64,000 bases of DNA. Source: Liolophura sinensis (taxonomy: Eukaryota; Mollusca; Polyplacophora; Chitonida; Chitonidae). Shown one piece after another: positions 1-13,400 of this stretch (positions within the stretch are counted from its first letter, which is position 1; each line of letters opens with the position of its first letter). The stretch covers positions 52,606,046-52,670,045 of the forward strand of contig NC_088302.1 in NCBI RefSeq assembly GCF_032854445.1. The letters are read 5' to 3'. The position numbers and the translations under genes were made by a program. The notes beneath the pieces were generated by a model. The model was not told the DNA's origin. It did no database searches and worked only from the letters and a program-made list of their open reading frames with translations.

Positions 1-1359
1 TGATTATGTCATGATTAAATTGACAAAGTTTATATATGTTTTCACCTTTAACTTTGGACACAGTGTTATTAGGCTGCTCATTGGGTAGCAGTATGCAGTA
101 TTAGGCTGTATGACATTTGCAATAGTATTGTGAATCTGTTTAGGATAATTACTTGCTGGTTCAACAATCTCATGAATATGTCAATCTCTATGGACACTTT
201 CTGTACCTTTCAATTATTTGCAAAGTTCAGGTGAATGCTTCACTGTCTCTAGACGTTATAATAAAATCATCAAAATGGATGGAACACACAGTCTGTGAGA
301 AGAAATCTGTACAGGATTATATCCTGGTCTTAGCAAGAAATGGTGCAATATTCTATTCTGTCATTGTAAACTGTTAGACTCTGGACCACTGGGCTTACAT
401 AAATGTTCTTCACTTGCTTTCTTCACTGTCATCCAAACTAGTATGCTATTATACATAGTAAGGAATTGTGTGGAGTAGCTAGCCTACATGTACTGTCTGT
501 CTAAGTCAGCTTCTGCCATTTGCTCCATCCTTTGATTATTGTTGCTTTATTAGTTAAATATTATTGTATATGATACACAGGTAAACGAAACTTAGAGGAG
601 CAAAGGTCTGAGTTAGCTCTTAGTTCATCATCAAAGCCGTTTCTACATGTACATATAAAACATTAAAGTGGGTTTCTTGAATCATGTTTTCCATATCTAA
701 AGCTCTTTTCCTTTACTACCAGCATGCGCAAATTTATTTTATTTAACTATTGATCCAAGATTACTTTTTATTAACTGTTGATGGCTGCATATCAAATATA
801 TTTTGAGGAATGGTAATTGAAAAATGTTTGATGTCTCATCACTTGCACTGTATTGCCACAAATCATCAAAGGTCTTTCTTTTTAAATGCATTCGATTCCC
901 AAGAAAACTTGAAGAAATTTAAATTCATACAGAACAGTCATGTTGATAATTGTTTTGAATTTTTTTTTTAATTATTATTATTTTTTCTAATATAAATATT
1001 ACTACTTCACATGATACTTTTTTCTCACTGTTAAGAATTTGTAGGTCCAGCAATGGTGTTTATACATGTACATGTAACAGAATTCAAAATTGCAAAATCC
1101 TCTTGTCCTTGAGATTTCACTATTTTGTCTCTCAGAGAGGTTTCAGCTAATTTGAATTGACCTTGTCTGTGCGATGTGTATATATATATATATATATATA
1201 TATGTTGGAAATTTAAGTGAACTGATTACTTTGATTGGTACATGTATTGGTCTTTTATCTTTCCATGCCTATTGTGGTTGGCTTTTTCTCGGCTTAGACA
1301 TCCTTGTTGGTGATAATATTATCTTCATGTGTTAATCTTAGTTATTTTCTTATTTGCAG
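1..1359. other. 5' flank or first intron of the TTC24-like gene; no coding signal
   Basis: AT-rich sequence without a convincing exon. It holds a (TA)n microsatellite at about 1177-1203 and a T-rich tract near 961-985. It ends in a good 3' splice site (TTATTTGCAG, AG at 1358-1359), so at least part of it is probably an intron and an upstream non-coding exon may lie in it or outside the window. The 74-codon ORF at 153-377 has no recognisable features and I treat it as chance. Confidence 0.5.
1177..1203. repeat. (TA)n microsatellite
   Basis: Uninterrupted alternating TA tract of about 27 bp. Similar TA tracts occur at about 13570-13588, 17003-17036 and 18295-18317. Confidence 0.9.
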
Positions 1360-1361
1360 TC

Positions 1362-1418
1362 ATGGCAACCTGCATGCATATCCTGAGGGTAGCTGATGTG
1401 CGTGACAGCAACTCATGA
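1362..1418 (+). promoter_or_regulatory. upstream ORF (18 codons) in the TTC24-like 5' leader
   Basis: The leader exon, starting at 1360 after the acceptor AG, carries an ATG at 1362 that stays open for 18 codons and stops at TGA 1416-1418, 40 nt before the main ATG at 1459. Another ATG (1374) lies in the same frame. If this leader is used in the mRNA, the uORF would be expected to lower translation of the main ORF. The splice site and ORF are seen; the effect is inferred. Confidence 0.4.
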
Positions 1419-1458
1419 CACAATGAATCATTAACTACATTGTAGTTAAGGCAGTAAA

Positions 1459-4400
1459 ATGGAGACAGAAAGTCGAGAGAGGAAGTTCAAGGAGGTTGAA
1501 AAGCTCGCTAAGCAAGGGGCTGAATTTGTGAAAGAAGGCAAGCTAAAGAAGGCACTCACAGTGTATGAATCAGCATATGGCTATACTGAGGACTTGGGCG
1601 ATGAAAAGGCAAGAAGAGCATGTGCCTTTAATGTAGGTGCTGTGTATATTGCACTGGGATTTCCAGAGAAGGGCATTGAGATGCTAAGAGTAGCAGAGCG
1701 CTCTAGCCCTAACTCCCTCTGCTCCACGCCCTCTGGGGATCTGTATTTCAACTTGGGAGTGGCCAATGAAAGTCTACAAAATATGGAACAGGCCATCAAC
1801 TTCTACAAGCAAGCTCTAGAGCTGTACGACAAAGAGGATGACTATCCCAACCAAGGAAGCATCTGTATTAAACTTGCACGCATCTACTCCCAGTTGAAGT
1901 ATTTTGCTGATTCTGCCAACTACTATGGAAAGGCTGCCAGAGCTTTTGGAATTCACCAGGATCTGGGGAAGCAGGTGTCTTGCAAGTGCGAACAGGCCAA
2001 TCAGCTGTTCAGTGACTCGAAACAAAATGAAGCTTTAGCACTAGCTGAAGACTGCCTCGAGAAGTGCTCGAAAATAAGTGGTGATCAGTACTTAGGTAAG
2101 GTTCAAGTAATTGACTGAAAACATGTATACATTCACATTTGAAGTCTACTGCCTACATTTCAGTTCTGATCTTGTTCCCTACAAACATAACTGTCAACTT
2201 AATGTTAAGAAAGATGACTTTTTCACCACACTGAAAAAGTTACATTAGAAGTCCATTGCCTAGAAGTATGCAATTTCCCTATAGCTAGTCTCCACGGCGC
2301 TTAAAGCTTTTCTTCAGTCTGTTAACACATTATGTGATATGTCTGCGCAGACATGTTTTTCTCTTTCTCTCTATTGCGCAGCAAATGTTTGTGAAACACC
2401 TGACCCATGATGGGTTCCAAATGGTTCTGTTGAAATAGACTTAAAAAATTAGTACAACGGAAAATTTGGTAAAAGAACATCAATGTCTTTTATGGTAACT
2501 GTTTTATGATTGCTTGGAAATATAAAGATAGTCTATGTGTTCCTAACTGCATAGTGACAGTGATCAGCAGAATAGTAGTTTTTAAATACCGAGGTTCAGT
2601 TGCAAGGTGTGGCCAGTTCTTGTAACAGCCGTTGACAACTGGATTTTTCATTGAGCTCACAATTTCCACCTAAGAGATTGACTTGTTTCTCCACCAGGTG
2701 GCATGAGCTTCTACAAATGACATAACATGTGTACTGTACTGTGGAGACTAGCTATAGGAACCTTGCATATCTCCAGAAATGGATTTCTGGTTACATGTAC
2801 TACCTTGGGGTTGGTTTAGCAAAGCTTGGGCACTGTTACATATGATTTTAATCACTATGGTAATGGACTGCTTACAATACTAGTATCTATGGTAACAATT
2901 AACTAGTTGAGAACATTACAGTGCTGCAGAGGTTTTGTTGAACTAGATCCAGCAGTCTACAATCATTATAAAGAACATATAGATGTATCTGAGCCTCCCA
3001 TGCGATTCGTGTTAACACAATGTTAAAATGCACCTATTCATCCAAAATTGCAGTGAAGTAAGGTGTTAATTCTTCAGCAATCAGTTGATTTAGATTTTCA
3101 ACATTGAGTTAAAGGAATAGGCCGCACATTACTATGGGTAACTACAGATAATATGTAGTAACCAGTACAGGGGTGAGTAGTAACCAGTACAATGAGTAAT
3201 AGCCAGTATAGAAATCAGTAGTGGGTGGGTAGTAACCAATACAGCAGTGAGTAGTAACCAGTACAACAATGAGTAGTAACCGGTACAACAATAAGTAGTA
3301 ACAAGTACAAGAATAAATAGTTACCAGTACAACAATGAGTATAATATTCAGTTAATAACAGTGAGGCAAACCCAGTACAGCAATGAGTAGCACCAGTGGG
3401 CAATAACCAGTACAACAATGAGTAATGACCAACACAAAAATGAGGAATAACCAGTACAGCAATGAGTAATGACCAGCATAAAAATGAGGAATAGCCAGTA
3501 CAGCAGTGAGTAATGACCAGCACAAAAATGAGGAATAGCCAGTACAGCAATGAGTAATGACCAGCACAAAAATGAGGAATAGCCAGTACAACAATGAGTA
3601 ACGACCAGCACAAAAATGAGGAATAGCCAGTACAGCAATGAGTAATAACCAGCACAGCAATGAAGATTGAGGAATAACCAATACAACAATAATTAATAAT
3701 TATAATATGTTTTATTTATTTTTGCCTGATGCTGGGAGTTCTATTGTTATATTTTAGAAAAGTGTTTTCAGGTCTTTTGTAGGGTCATATGATATCCACC
3801 GGAAGTGATATTTCATGGCTTTTATCTGCCATTAAACATTCATGAGGCAAAATTTTCAGGCAAATACAGTACATCTTTGTTCTTAAAATACAGGTTCTGA
3901 CTTTTTAGAAACTTGGGCATTTTTTGAAAAATCAAATTATATCTAGGTGAATGTTCCTATGTCAGTATGTATAGTTACATGTATTACCAACTTTTATACT
4001 TTACAGGTTTCATGTACAATGACCTGGGGTTAATATTCACCCAGTGCAACATCTATGACAAAGCTGAGATGTGTTTTAACTTGGGCTTACAAGATAGCAG
4101 AAAACCTAATGGTGATGAGAAACAGCAGGCTGTTCTCTTACAGAACCTGGGGGCCATCTATAATTTTCTTGGAGACTACAGAAGATCTTTACAATTTCAT
4201 GAGGAAGCAGCTACAAAATATGGTACACGTTCAATCCTTTTTTTGTGTTTAAAGATTATGGTAAGCTTTTAGATATATCATAAAGCTGAATATGTAGGAT
4301 AATTCTTTTCCGTAAGCTTCCTTAAATCTAAGTTGGTCATTTAGAGTACATTTCATGAGAAGTTCATCTCCTAAGGCCTCACAATTACCCAGCATTTCAG

Positions 4401-7400
4401 CATTGCAGAATTTTAAATTAACTTGCATGCATACTAAAGTCTTTGGATAAATAATTTCAGCTAAACAGAAGAATCGCACTTGTCAAGGCCAATGTTTTTG
4501 TAACCAAGCTTTTGCGTACAGCCAGCTAAGGGACTATGAGTCTGCCTCTGAAGCTTTCTTACATGCCCTCCAGGCAGCAAAAGATTCAGGTAAGTAGGCA
4601 CATTGACCCAGGAGCCTCTCACCATTCTGGTCGTTGTGAGTTCAAGTCCTCTCTGGCTGTATGTGAGATCATCTGCCAGCAACCTGCAGATGGTACTGGG
4701 TTTACCTGGGCTCTGCCCGGTTTTCTCCCACTATGATGCTGGCTGCTGTTGTGTAAGAGAACTGCTTTTGAGTATGGCGTAAAACACCAATCAAATAAAT
4801 AAATAATTATGGATGCTTTGCAAAGGGTTTGCAGGCCATTGATTCATGTGGCAAAAAAGTTGCTTTTCTTGTAGATGATTGGCTCTTGATCAGCAGGGTC
4901 ACATGCTTAGATCCAGCTTCACATGATGAACTAGCAAGTTTGTCATGTGCTTGACAATGGACATTGGGTTTTTTTTTCTTCCGAGGCTCTAAATGGATCC
5001 CTCCACTCATAAACTTGATTGCCATATTTCTGGTAAAAGTATTGTTGAGCCAAAAAAGGAAAAAGAAATAAGGTAAAATACTTTTTTTGAAATTATTTGT
5101 TCAAGTAGCGCTTTGCCATGCCAACGTATTGTGATGTGATTTTTTCTGCTTCAGATGATAAGCATTCCCGCTGGCAAATCCTGGAAGGCTTAGGTGTTGT
5201 CACATTTATTCAGGGCAACATCAACAAATCTATCAAGTTTTTAAAAGAAGCTTTGGCGGCTTTTAGCTGTACGGATGAGGTGAACAGTGGTGTTCAGGAC
5301 AGGCTGGTGGCAAAGCTGAGTAAAGCACTGGAGGCCCAAGTCATGGCCAAAACAAGCCCAGGTACAAATATGGAAATTCTCATTGGTGATGTACAGCCCA
5401 CTCAGATGGTAAGTATTCTCCATTATACATGCAATTTATAGAAGACAAAGAATAAGCACACTTGACACACCTCCAGCTGTGGGATAATGGTCATGTGACG
5501 GGTGTACTTGCTTGAAACTGTACCATCTAAGTTTATTTTAAAGGCAATAGAAGACAACCATGCAGACAGCACATTTGTAGACGAAATGAATCTTGTTTCA
5601 GTGAATCTAACTTATTTTCAAATATTAACTTACAGTCTGTCACTCTGTCTGTCTGTACTGTGTGTGTGAATGTTTGTTGTGCCATAATATTTGCACTTGA
5701 ATGTTTTCTCACAGTTATAGTGTACCTATACAGTCATCCTTGACTATTGCCTTTGAATGGGGGTAATCCCTTTTACCTGGTTAGCCGGTAGGGAAATGTT
5801 TTTTTATGCTGGCTATTGAAAGACATAGAGATTTTAAAGAAAGTAACATTTAAAGAAAATCCATCAGAAGGGGAATAAAAACTTAAGTATGGCCCAGTTT
5901 TAGAGGATTACCCCCAACAAACATATTTTTTATAATAACCTAGTTGTCCCTATAACTAATGAATTGCTAATCTAAGTTTGTGTGAGAGTTTTCAGTCACT
6001 GACTCTAAATGAACTCTAAATGAATTGTTTGTGCTGAAATCTCATAAAATCCAAGGGTTTAAGGAGTAGGGATAACGCATTAGGAATGCAAATCACTTTA
6101 TTCTATATGAGCATGGACGTCTTGATTATTGTTTATATTCATGCTTAACAAGGCAATTCTGCTTTAAAATTTATCAGGTACTTAAAAGACACATGAAGGA
6201 AAGGCAGATGGTTAATATTCCAATATCAGTTCATAACTATTGAGTTATACTTAAACCAAGTAGGGGCCTCCGTGGCTCAGTCGGTTAAAGCGCTAGTGCG
6301 GCGTAATGACCCAGGAGTCTCTCACCAATGCGGTTGCTGTGAGTTCAAGTCCAGGTCATGCTGGCCGTACATGAGGAGGTCTGTCAGCAACCTGCGGATG
6401 GTCGTGGGTTTCCCCCGGGCTCTGCCCGGTTTCCACCCACCATAATGCTGGCCGCCGTCGTATAAGTGAAATGTTCTTGAGTACGGCGTAAAACACCAAT
6501 CAAATAAATAAATAAATAAACTTAAACCAAGTCACACCGATTTGTGTACCTGTAAAGCAACATGCCTTTCCCAAGAAAGCTGAATATAGATTATTGCATT
6601 CTTCTGTGTATTTACCACTGTCAGATTTGCTTATATGAAGTAACCTGCTCTTTTCATATACCCGTATATTTAAACCTGATCGAATGCACATTATTATACA
6701 TTCTCTTACTTGAAAGTTGTTCTCAAAACTCTTCTTTTCTGTCCTCTTTGCATTTAAATTTCTGGCTAATGAATGTTAGACTGTTTCCTTTAATGACACC
6801 ACCAAGACCTAAATCAGTCAATACAGTCTACACGTTGAAAGCATATCATGAATTCCTTTTTGAATTGATAACTCTGATAGCCATGGAGGTATGTGGTACA
6901 GGTTAACTATTAAAACTGCCCTGACGATGTTGTCATGAAATGTTCAGATTGTATACTTCATGTGCCTGAAATGGTCATTAGCAACAAGAAATATTATTAA
7001 GGTTAATATTTACACAAAATTTTAGTGTGCTTCTTATGTCATGACCAGACAGAACGGGCCATGCGATCTGAGACAGATTAGATGATAATTGAAGGTATTA
7101 AAGCAGAAATTGATTACATTTAGATTTCCTAGCCTGTGCAGTGACATTGGTACACTCACTATTGAAATAAGCAATAGTTTCCTTTAATGGCACCACCAAG
7201 CCTTAATCAGTTCATGCAGTCTTTGGACGTAATTGTCCTGATTGTGAAGGGTGCTATATTATGTGATTAATCACCCATCACATAAAATTTCTAGCACTCG
7301 TCACGCTAATGAGCCTTTTTAATTAACAAAGATTAGAGGAATAACTTCACAATGTAAATGCTTTCTTCAAGTTGACACAAGAAAACAAAGAGAAACATTT

Positions 7401-10400
7401 TTGTATACGTATATGTTGTGGGAATAAAAAAAATTCATCTAAATTCTGACAGGTGCTTCATAATAATTTAAAAATTTTAATAATAAAATTAAAAAACTGA
7501 ACTGAAATTCATTCAAGTTTTCTGTGTTTTGTCAAAACCTTTGACCAAGGAGACAAAAAAACAGATAGAGAAATGGTTGAAAATACAGGCACATGTGTTA
7601 AATATCTGGTGTTTCAATTTTTGGTGAATTTCTTGAAATCAGCACTCCCATTATCAGTCCTCATAGATGGCACACTTTGTCTTCAAAATTATATATTCCT
7701 GGATCAGTTAAGTAAACTTAAAACACTTATCTTTCAGATAGTATACAACTGATATAGTAGGGTACAAGTTCAATAATTAGCATAAGTGAATAAGTTATAC
7801 ATGGCATTGACCATATACTTGTATGGTGTAAGAAAAACTCTTGCAATTGGTATCAGTTCGTAGCAGACAGTTGTTTCCATTCTCCAGTGGTAGGGCCAAA
7901 ATATCTACAATTGCCAGTAGTATGCGCTAGTGGCACAGCTCTCACTAGATCTCTAGTCGAAACTGGCTTTGTGTGAGACTCCCTTTACACTGATAATTCT
8001 GACATAATTTCAAATGTGAAAGGATTCGGGGACACTTTAAGTGCTATAGCTTAACACAATTGGCAGATTTAATGCTGTAGTCTAACACTGGCAATTGGCA
8101 GATTTAATGCTATAGCGAAACACAGTTGACGGGCTTAATGCTATGGTCTATTAAACGTACATTTAATGCTGTAGTCTAACAAAAGGGACATTGTTAGTAG
8201 AAAACACTAAAACGAAAAACGAAATGCAAACATAATAGGAGTTACTACCAGTTTAAAAAGTAGCCCCACATTTGACATTTATCTGGAGGAATATTTTCCA
8301 CAGATATGGACAAAAGCATTCACTTTTTGTAGAGTAGATACCTAAAAAAGCAGTGATCAAACTTTGCACACAGTAGGTAGCTGAAAGGACAGTGGTCAAA
8401 CTTTGCACTTAGAAGATAGCTGGAATAGTACTGATCAGACTTTGCACACTACAGAAAGCTGGATTACGTGTGCTTGTTTTCCTGGTAGAATCACATTATG
8501 TCATTACACATCATGTGTGGGCATGTTTTCCTGGTGCCATCATAGATTCACAGTGTGTTTTCCTGGTACAATCACAGTATGTCATTACAGGTTTTATGTG
8601 TGGGCATGTTTTCCTGGTACAATCACAGTATGTCATTACAAGTTTATGAGTGGGCATGTTTTCCAGGTACAATCACAGTATGTCATTGCAGGTTTTATGT
8701 GTGGGCATGTTTTGCTGGTACAATCACAGTATGTCATTACATGTTTATGTGTGGGCATGTTTTGCTGGTACAATCACAGTATGTCATTACAAGTTTATGA
8801 GTGGGCATGTTTTCCTGGTACAATCACAGTATGTCATTACATGTTTATGTGTGGGCATGTTTTCCTGGTACAATTACAGTATGTCATTACATGTTTATGT
8901 GTGGGCATGTTTTGCTGGTACAATCACAGTATGTCATTACGTGTTTATGTGTGGGCATGTTTTCCTGGTACAATCACAGTATGTCATTACAGGTTTTATG
9001 TGTGGGCATGTTTTGCTGGTACAATCACAGTATGTCATTACATTTTTATGTGTGGGCATGTTTTGCTGGTACAATCACAGTATGTCATTACAGGTTTATG
9101 AGTGGGCATGTTTTCCTGGTACAATCACAGTATGTCATTACAGGTTTATGTGTTGGCATGTTTTGCTGGTACAATTACAGTATGTCATTACATGTTTATG
9201 TGTGGGCATGTTTTGCTGGTACAATCACAGTATGTCATTACACGTTTGTGTGTGGGCATGTTTTGCTGGTACAATCACAGTATGTTATTACGTGTTTATG
9301 TGTGGGCATGTTTTGCTGGTACAATCACAGTATGTTATTACGTGTTTATGTGTGGGCATGTTTTGCTGGTACAATCACAGTATGTCATTACACGTTATGT
9401 GTGTATGTTTTCCTGGTACAATCACAGTATGTTATTACATGTTTATGTGTGGGCATGTTTTCCACTGTAGCTGACTGCATCTTTTGAGGACAAGCGACTA
9501 AGGACCAGCGGTTCAATTCCAATGCAGGGTATGGCAGCAGCAGGGTCACAGCAGCTTGTGAATGGCAGGTAATCCTTGACAGTCTTACATTCTTACTGCA
9601 ACATCTTCTACATCAGGCATACAATTGTAGAGAAGTTCTCAGAAGATTCTGATGGAAGGAAATTGAGCCCTGGCTGGTTTAGATGATGAAAGCACTGCAA
9701 GTCCCTTGATGAATGAAGTTAGGGTGTCCAAATCTGAGCACTCACTGTTTTGGTTTTAGGTCAGGAGGTTTGTCAGCTAACTGACAAAAGTCGATGGTTT
9801 ACTCTGGGAACTTTGGTTTTCTCCAACCATAATCTGACCACTGTCATATGTTAAAGTGAAAAAGATTTGATCATGGTGTTTAACACCAATTAAATCAGAA
9901 GGAAACTGAGGTGGGACAAAAAATCAATGGAGGAAACTACTAAAGATAGTTTTTACAATAAACATACTTGTAAAAAACTTGAATCTGTCTTATTATCTGA
10001 TTTTGACACCAAACTCAAATATATTTTGTGGGTGGAAGAAAAATGACAGAGACTAATTTAAACACCCATTCTATTCCCTACGCACCTCTTGGAAACATCT
10101 GACCTCTGCCAAACAAACATACTGAAATATGTTTGTGCACTGACCTCCAGTCATTAACATGACAGTTTTTGTCCTAAACCAGATATTTCTTAATTTATTT
10201 GTATTATTAAATGAGTTGCTTATTGTGGCGAATGTGGCAGGGTTGTTGCTACACGGCCTGGCTCTCGGAGGTTTCAAACGGTGCCAAGGGGTCTGTCTCT
10301 GGAGAGCTTTGGGGAGCGGGTCTTCAGACATGAGGGGGTCGTGTGGGGCCAGGATGATTTGTCACAACCTGGGCAGGACGTGGGACAACATAATGGAACA

Positions 10401-13400
10401 TTTGTCCAAGATGTTCACATCTCCAAATATGAGGAAGCCATAAGGTACATGTGTATGTTGTCAGTGTTGAGGTGTCCTGCTTGTGGTTATCTATCCCTGA
10501 TGTCAGACATAAATCCCCAAGCATCCAGCAGGTTTGCAGCATAGAAGCTGATTTATGTTTAAATGATAAATGTATGTTATGTTATGACTAGAGTCTTACC
10601 TACATGTCTCAGAAGGCCATATCATTTGGCACATTTAATGGGCAAAGTTGTGATGCTCCATTTGATGATAACCCAGAATTCCACTATCTTAAAACATTAG
10701 TAAAGGTATTTATAGTTACTTTTTTCAAAGATCTGTCTGATGTTTTTTTTTAATTTGATCTGTCTCTTTCTAGTTTAAAACAGTAAATAATTCAATATTA
10801 TGGGAATTACCCACACTTGATGTATCAGAAGATTCAAACCATACAATGTGATTGTGTTACCTTCAGATCATATAGAAGGCCCTGATCAGTATTTACATTA
10901 GAGTATTGTAAGACATAGCATTTTAATAAAACGTTTTTGTCCATCATTCTTATTGCAGAAAAAGGGAAAGGGAAGAGGTCAGTGATGAGGAAACAGTTAA
11001 TGATGAAGAGTCATATAGTAGTGAAGAAGACAGTGATGAAGAATGGGACAGTGAAGAATATGAATCATCAAGTGAAGAATATTCAACTGAAGACAGTGAC
11101 TACAGTGCACAGAAGGGAGGTAAACCAGACCAGGGCATTCTTGTCAAGCCGTCTACATCCCAAGATAGCCGAGACAGATCATCAAATGCCAGGTAAAACT
11201 GTTATTTCTGCTGAAACAGATGCTGAAATTCCCTGAAGGAGAAGAAATCGTGAAAATGGTGCTGTGAAAATCTCTTTGTAAATATGGTCATTGAGATGTC
11301 TTTTTATTCTTTATGGAGAAAAGAGCATTTGGAATTATTTTTTAAACCCTCTCCAATATAAACAGGCTGTTAAAGATGCATTTTACACCTGAATTAAGCT
11401 GCTGTAATATAGCTATATAGGATATTAATGTCAACTACCAACATTGCCTCTATTTTCACAGAACATGCAAAACAAATTTCTTGAGAAATAGAAAAACAAT
11501 CTTTATGAACTTTACACCACCTCACAAGAAATAAAGCCAGTAATATTTAAAAAATTTGTGTAAGAGAGTCATAATAGGGGTGTTTTCTTTGGGGTCCACT
11601 ATCTGTATTTTCTTCATTTTTGTTGCCAAAGAGGTGTAAGTTTCAAGAAGAATGGCATGCCAGACAAGATACATGAGCCTGTACAAGGTGAGAGAATTTC
11701 CAGCGGTCAGATTGGGTCTACGCCATTACAAGAGAATAAGGAAGATTCCATCCAAGAGACAGAGGCAACAATCCAGCCAGGTTTGTTTATTATGCCCAGA
11801 TTTAGACATAGGCTAGACTGTTACTTTGTGAGTTGGTCTAATCTACCTTTATGTGCAGGTCAATGTTTTCTCCATAATGGCAGAACAGGGTGGGCGGGGG
11901 AGTGAGGGTGAGAGGATGGAGTTATTTTGCAAATGCCTTGAGCAGGATCTAGTTTGATCTGTGAGTCAATTCTAAGATGTATTAAAGCATAAATATTCTG
12001 TTCATATGACATAGTTTATCCTTAAAAAAGAGACATATATGAAGAGAAGATGGGCACGGAACTGTGTCTATGCAATCTAATGAAGGGGCAAAGAGGATTT
12101 CCTTTTTGCTGACAGTCTGTCTGCTGATCTTGTCTGCGTAGGAGTTGGTGACGGGAATCTGAAACTGCTTCCATTCACACTCAAGTTCAGCACTGTCATA
12201 TTAGTTTGCTTGTGTAGTCTAGCTTAGTCTTCACATATAAACAGAAAATCTTGTCATCATGGCTCTAGGCAAGTATATTGCATGGTTGGACTTGTAACAA
12301 CCTATCTGGATCATGCTTTTCTACTGTCTTTTGTCATAGGCTATATAATATATCTTCCCGAAGACACACCCACTGAGAGAGTTTCATATGCACATGTCCG
12401 TGCTCTTCAGTAAAGTGGATGTATTGGCTAACTCAGATATTTGGACTAATAAAGTTCAGAATGGTCTTACAGTTACTCATATTTTAAGTTGTGTTTCAAT
12501 GTTGGAAATAATTAAGAAATGAGTAGAGATGGAGAAGTGAACAAAAGTATTCAGAAGGTACATCTGACAAGATTGAACAATCGCAGTTATCCGTGAATTT
12601 CTTTGTTTTGAATCAGAATCAGCTCAGATGAGCTCAATTAGAGGAATACCAAATGATATCAAGGCAGCAGATGAAACTGAGGAATCAGGAGCTCTTCATA
12701 TAACTACTGAAAATAAAACTGTGCAGGAAACATTTGTTGGGCATGGAATAGCTGACAAGGGTCAATTAGCAGATGACAGTGATGACAGGCCAGTGATTGA
12801 AGCTGCATTGATTGGAGGAATTAATGGTGACAGATCATTCCCCCAGTCTGCTGTTGTGAAGGAAGGAACAGTTGCTGAACACAGCTCAGCAGATGAAACC
12901 TCAGAATACCGTGATGAGGATACAACGGACGAGGAAGACATCACTCACAGGGTGTCAGGACATGACCCAGCGTTGCCCATTGACTCAGCCCCGAGGACGC
13001 TCCTTGGGACGTATGAAGTCCCTGTTCTGAAAGGAAAAGCTGGTGACCATCGACCAACACAGAATTTCTCTCCCGATTATGCAGAGATAGACTTCACTGC
13101 CTCGGGGAGGCCGATCAGCGGGTCGACGCCACGCAGCTCTGCATCAGGAGAACGTGCACAGACCAGTAACTTCTTCCACTCAGACGATGAAGGTGAAATG
13201 AAAGGTTTGTTTATTGCATTATAAATTAATTTTTCTTGTCCTTCCAATGTAAACCAGACGGTTCCCCCACCTCTAAGTGAAACATACATGTGCTCCATAT
13301 CAAAGGTGTAGCAGATCACCTAAATATTTTTGAACTTTTTCTTCAAATAATCACCTCGTTCTGCGAACTGTAGTACAGAAGGGTGATTAAGGGGAGTCCT

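Noticed and set aside
3215..3689. Three overlapping minus-strand ORFs (109-146 codons) with repeated [16 protein letters not shown] segments
   Set aside because: They lie wholly in the 22/44-bp minisatellite in an intron on the other strand; all frames are open because the unit lacks stops.
6263..6345. tRNA gene suggested by good A and B boxes
   Set aside because: It is the tRNA-derived head of a SINE; the sequence continues into the SINE core and tail with target-site duplications, and no intact cloverleaf was found.
8403..9487. Overlapping plus ORFs of up to 274 codons ([13 protein letters not shown] repeats)
   Set aside because: Products of the 50-bp minisatellite read in all three frames; no start, splice or domain evidence.
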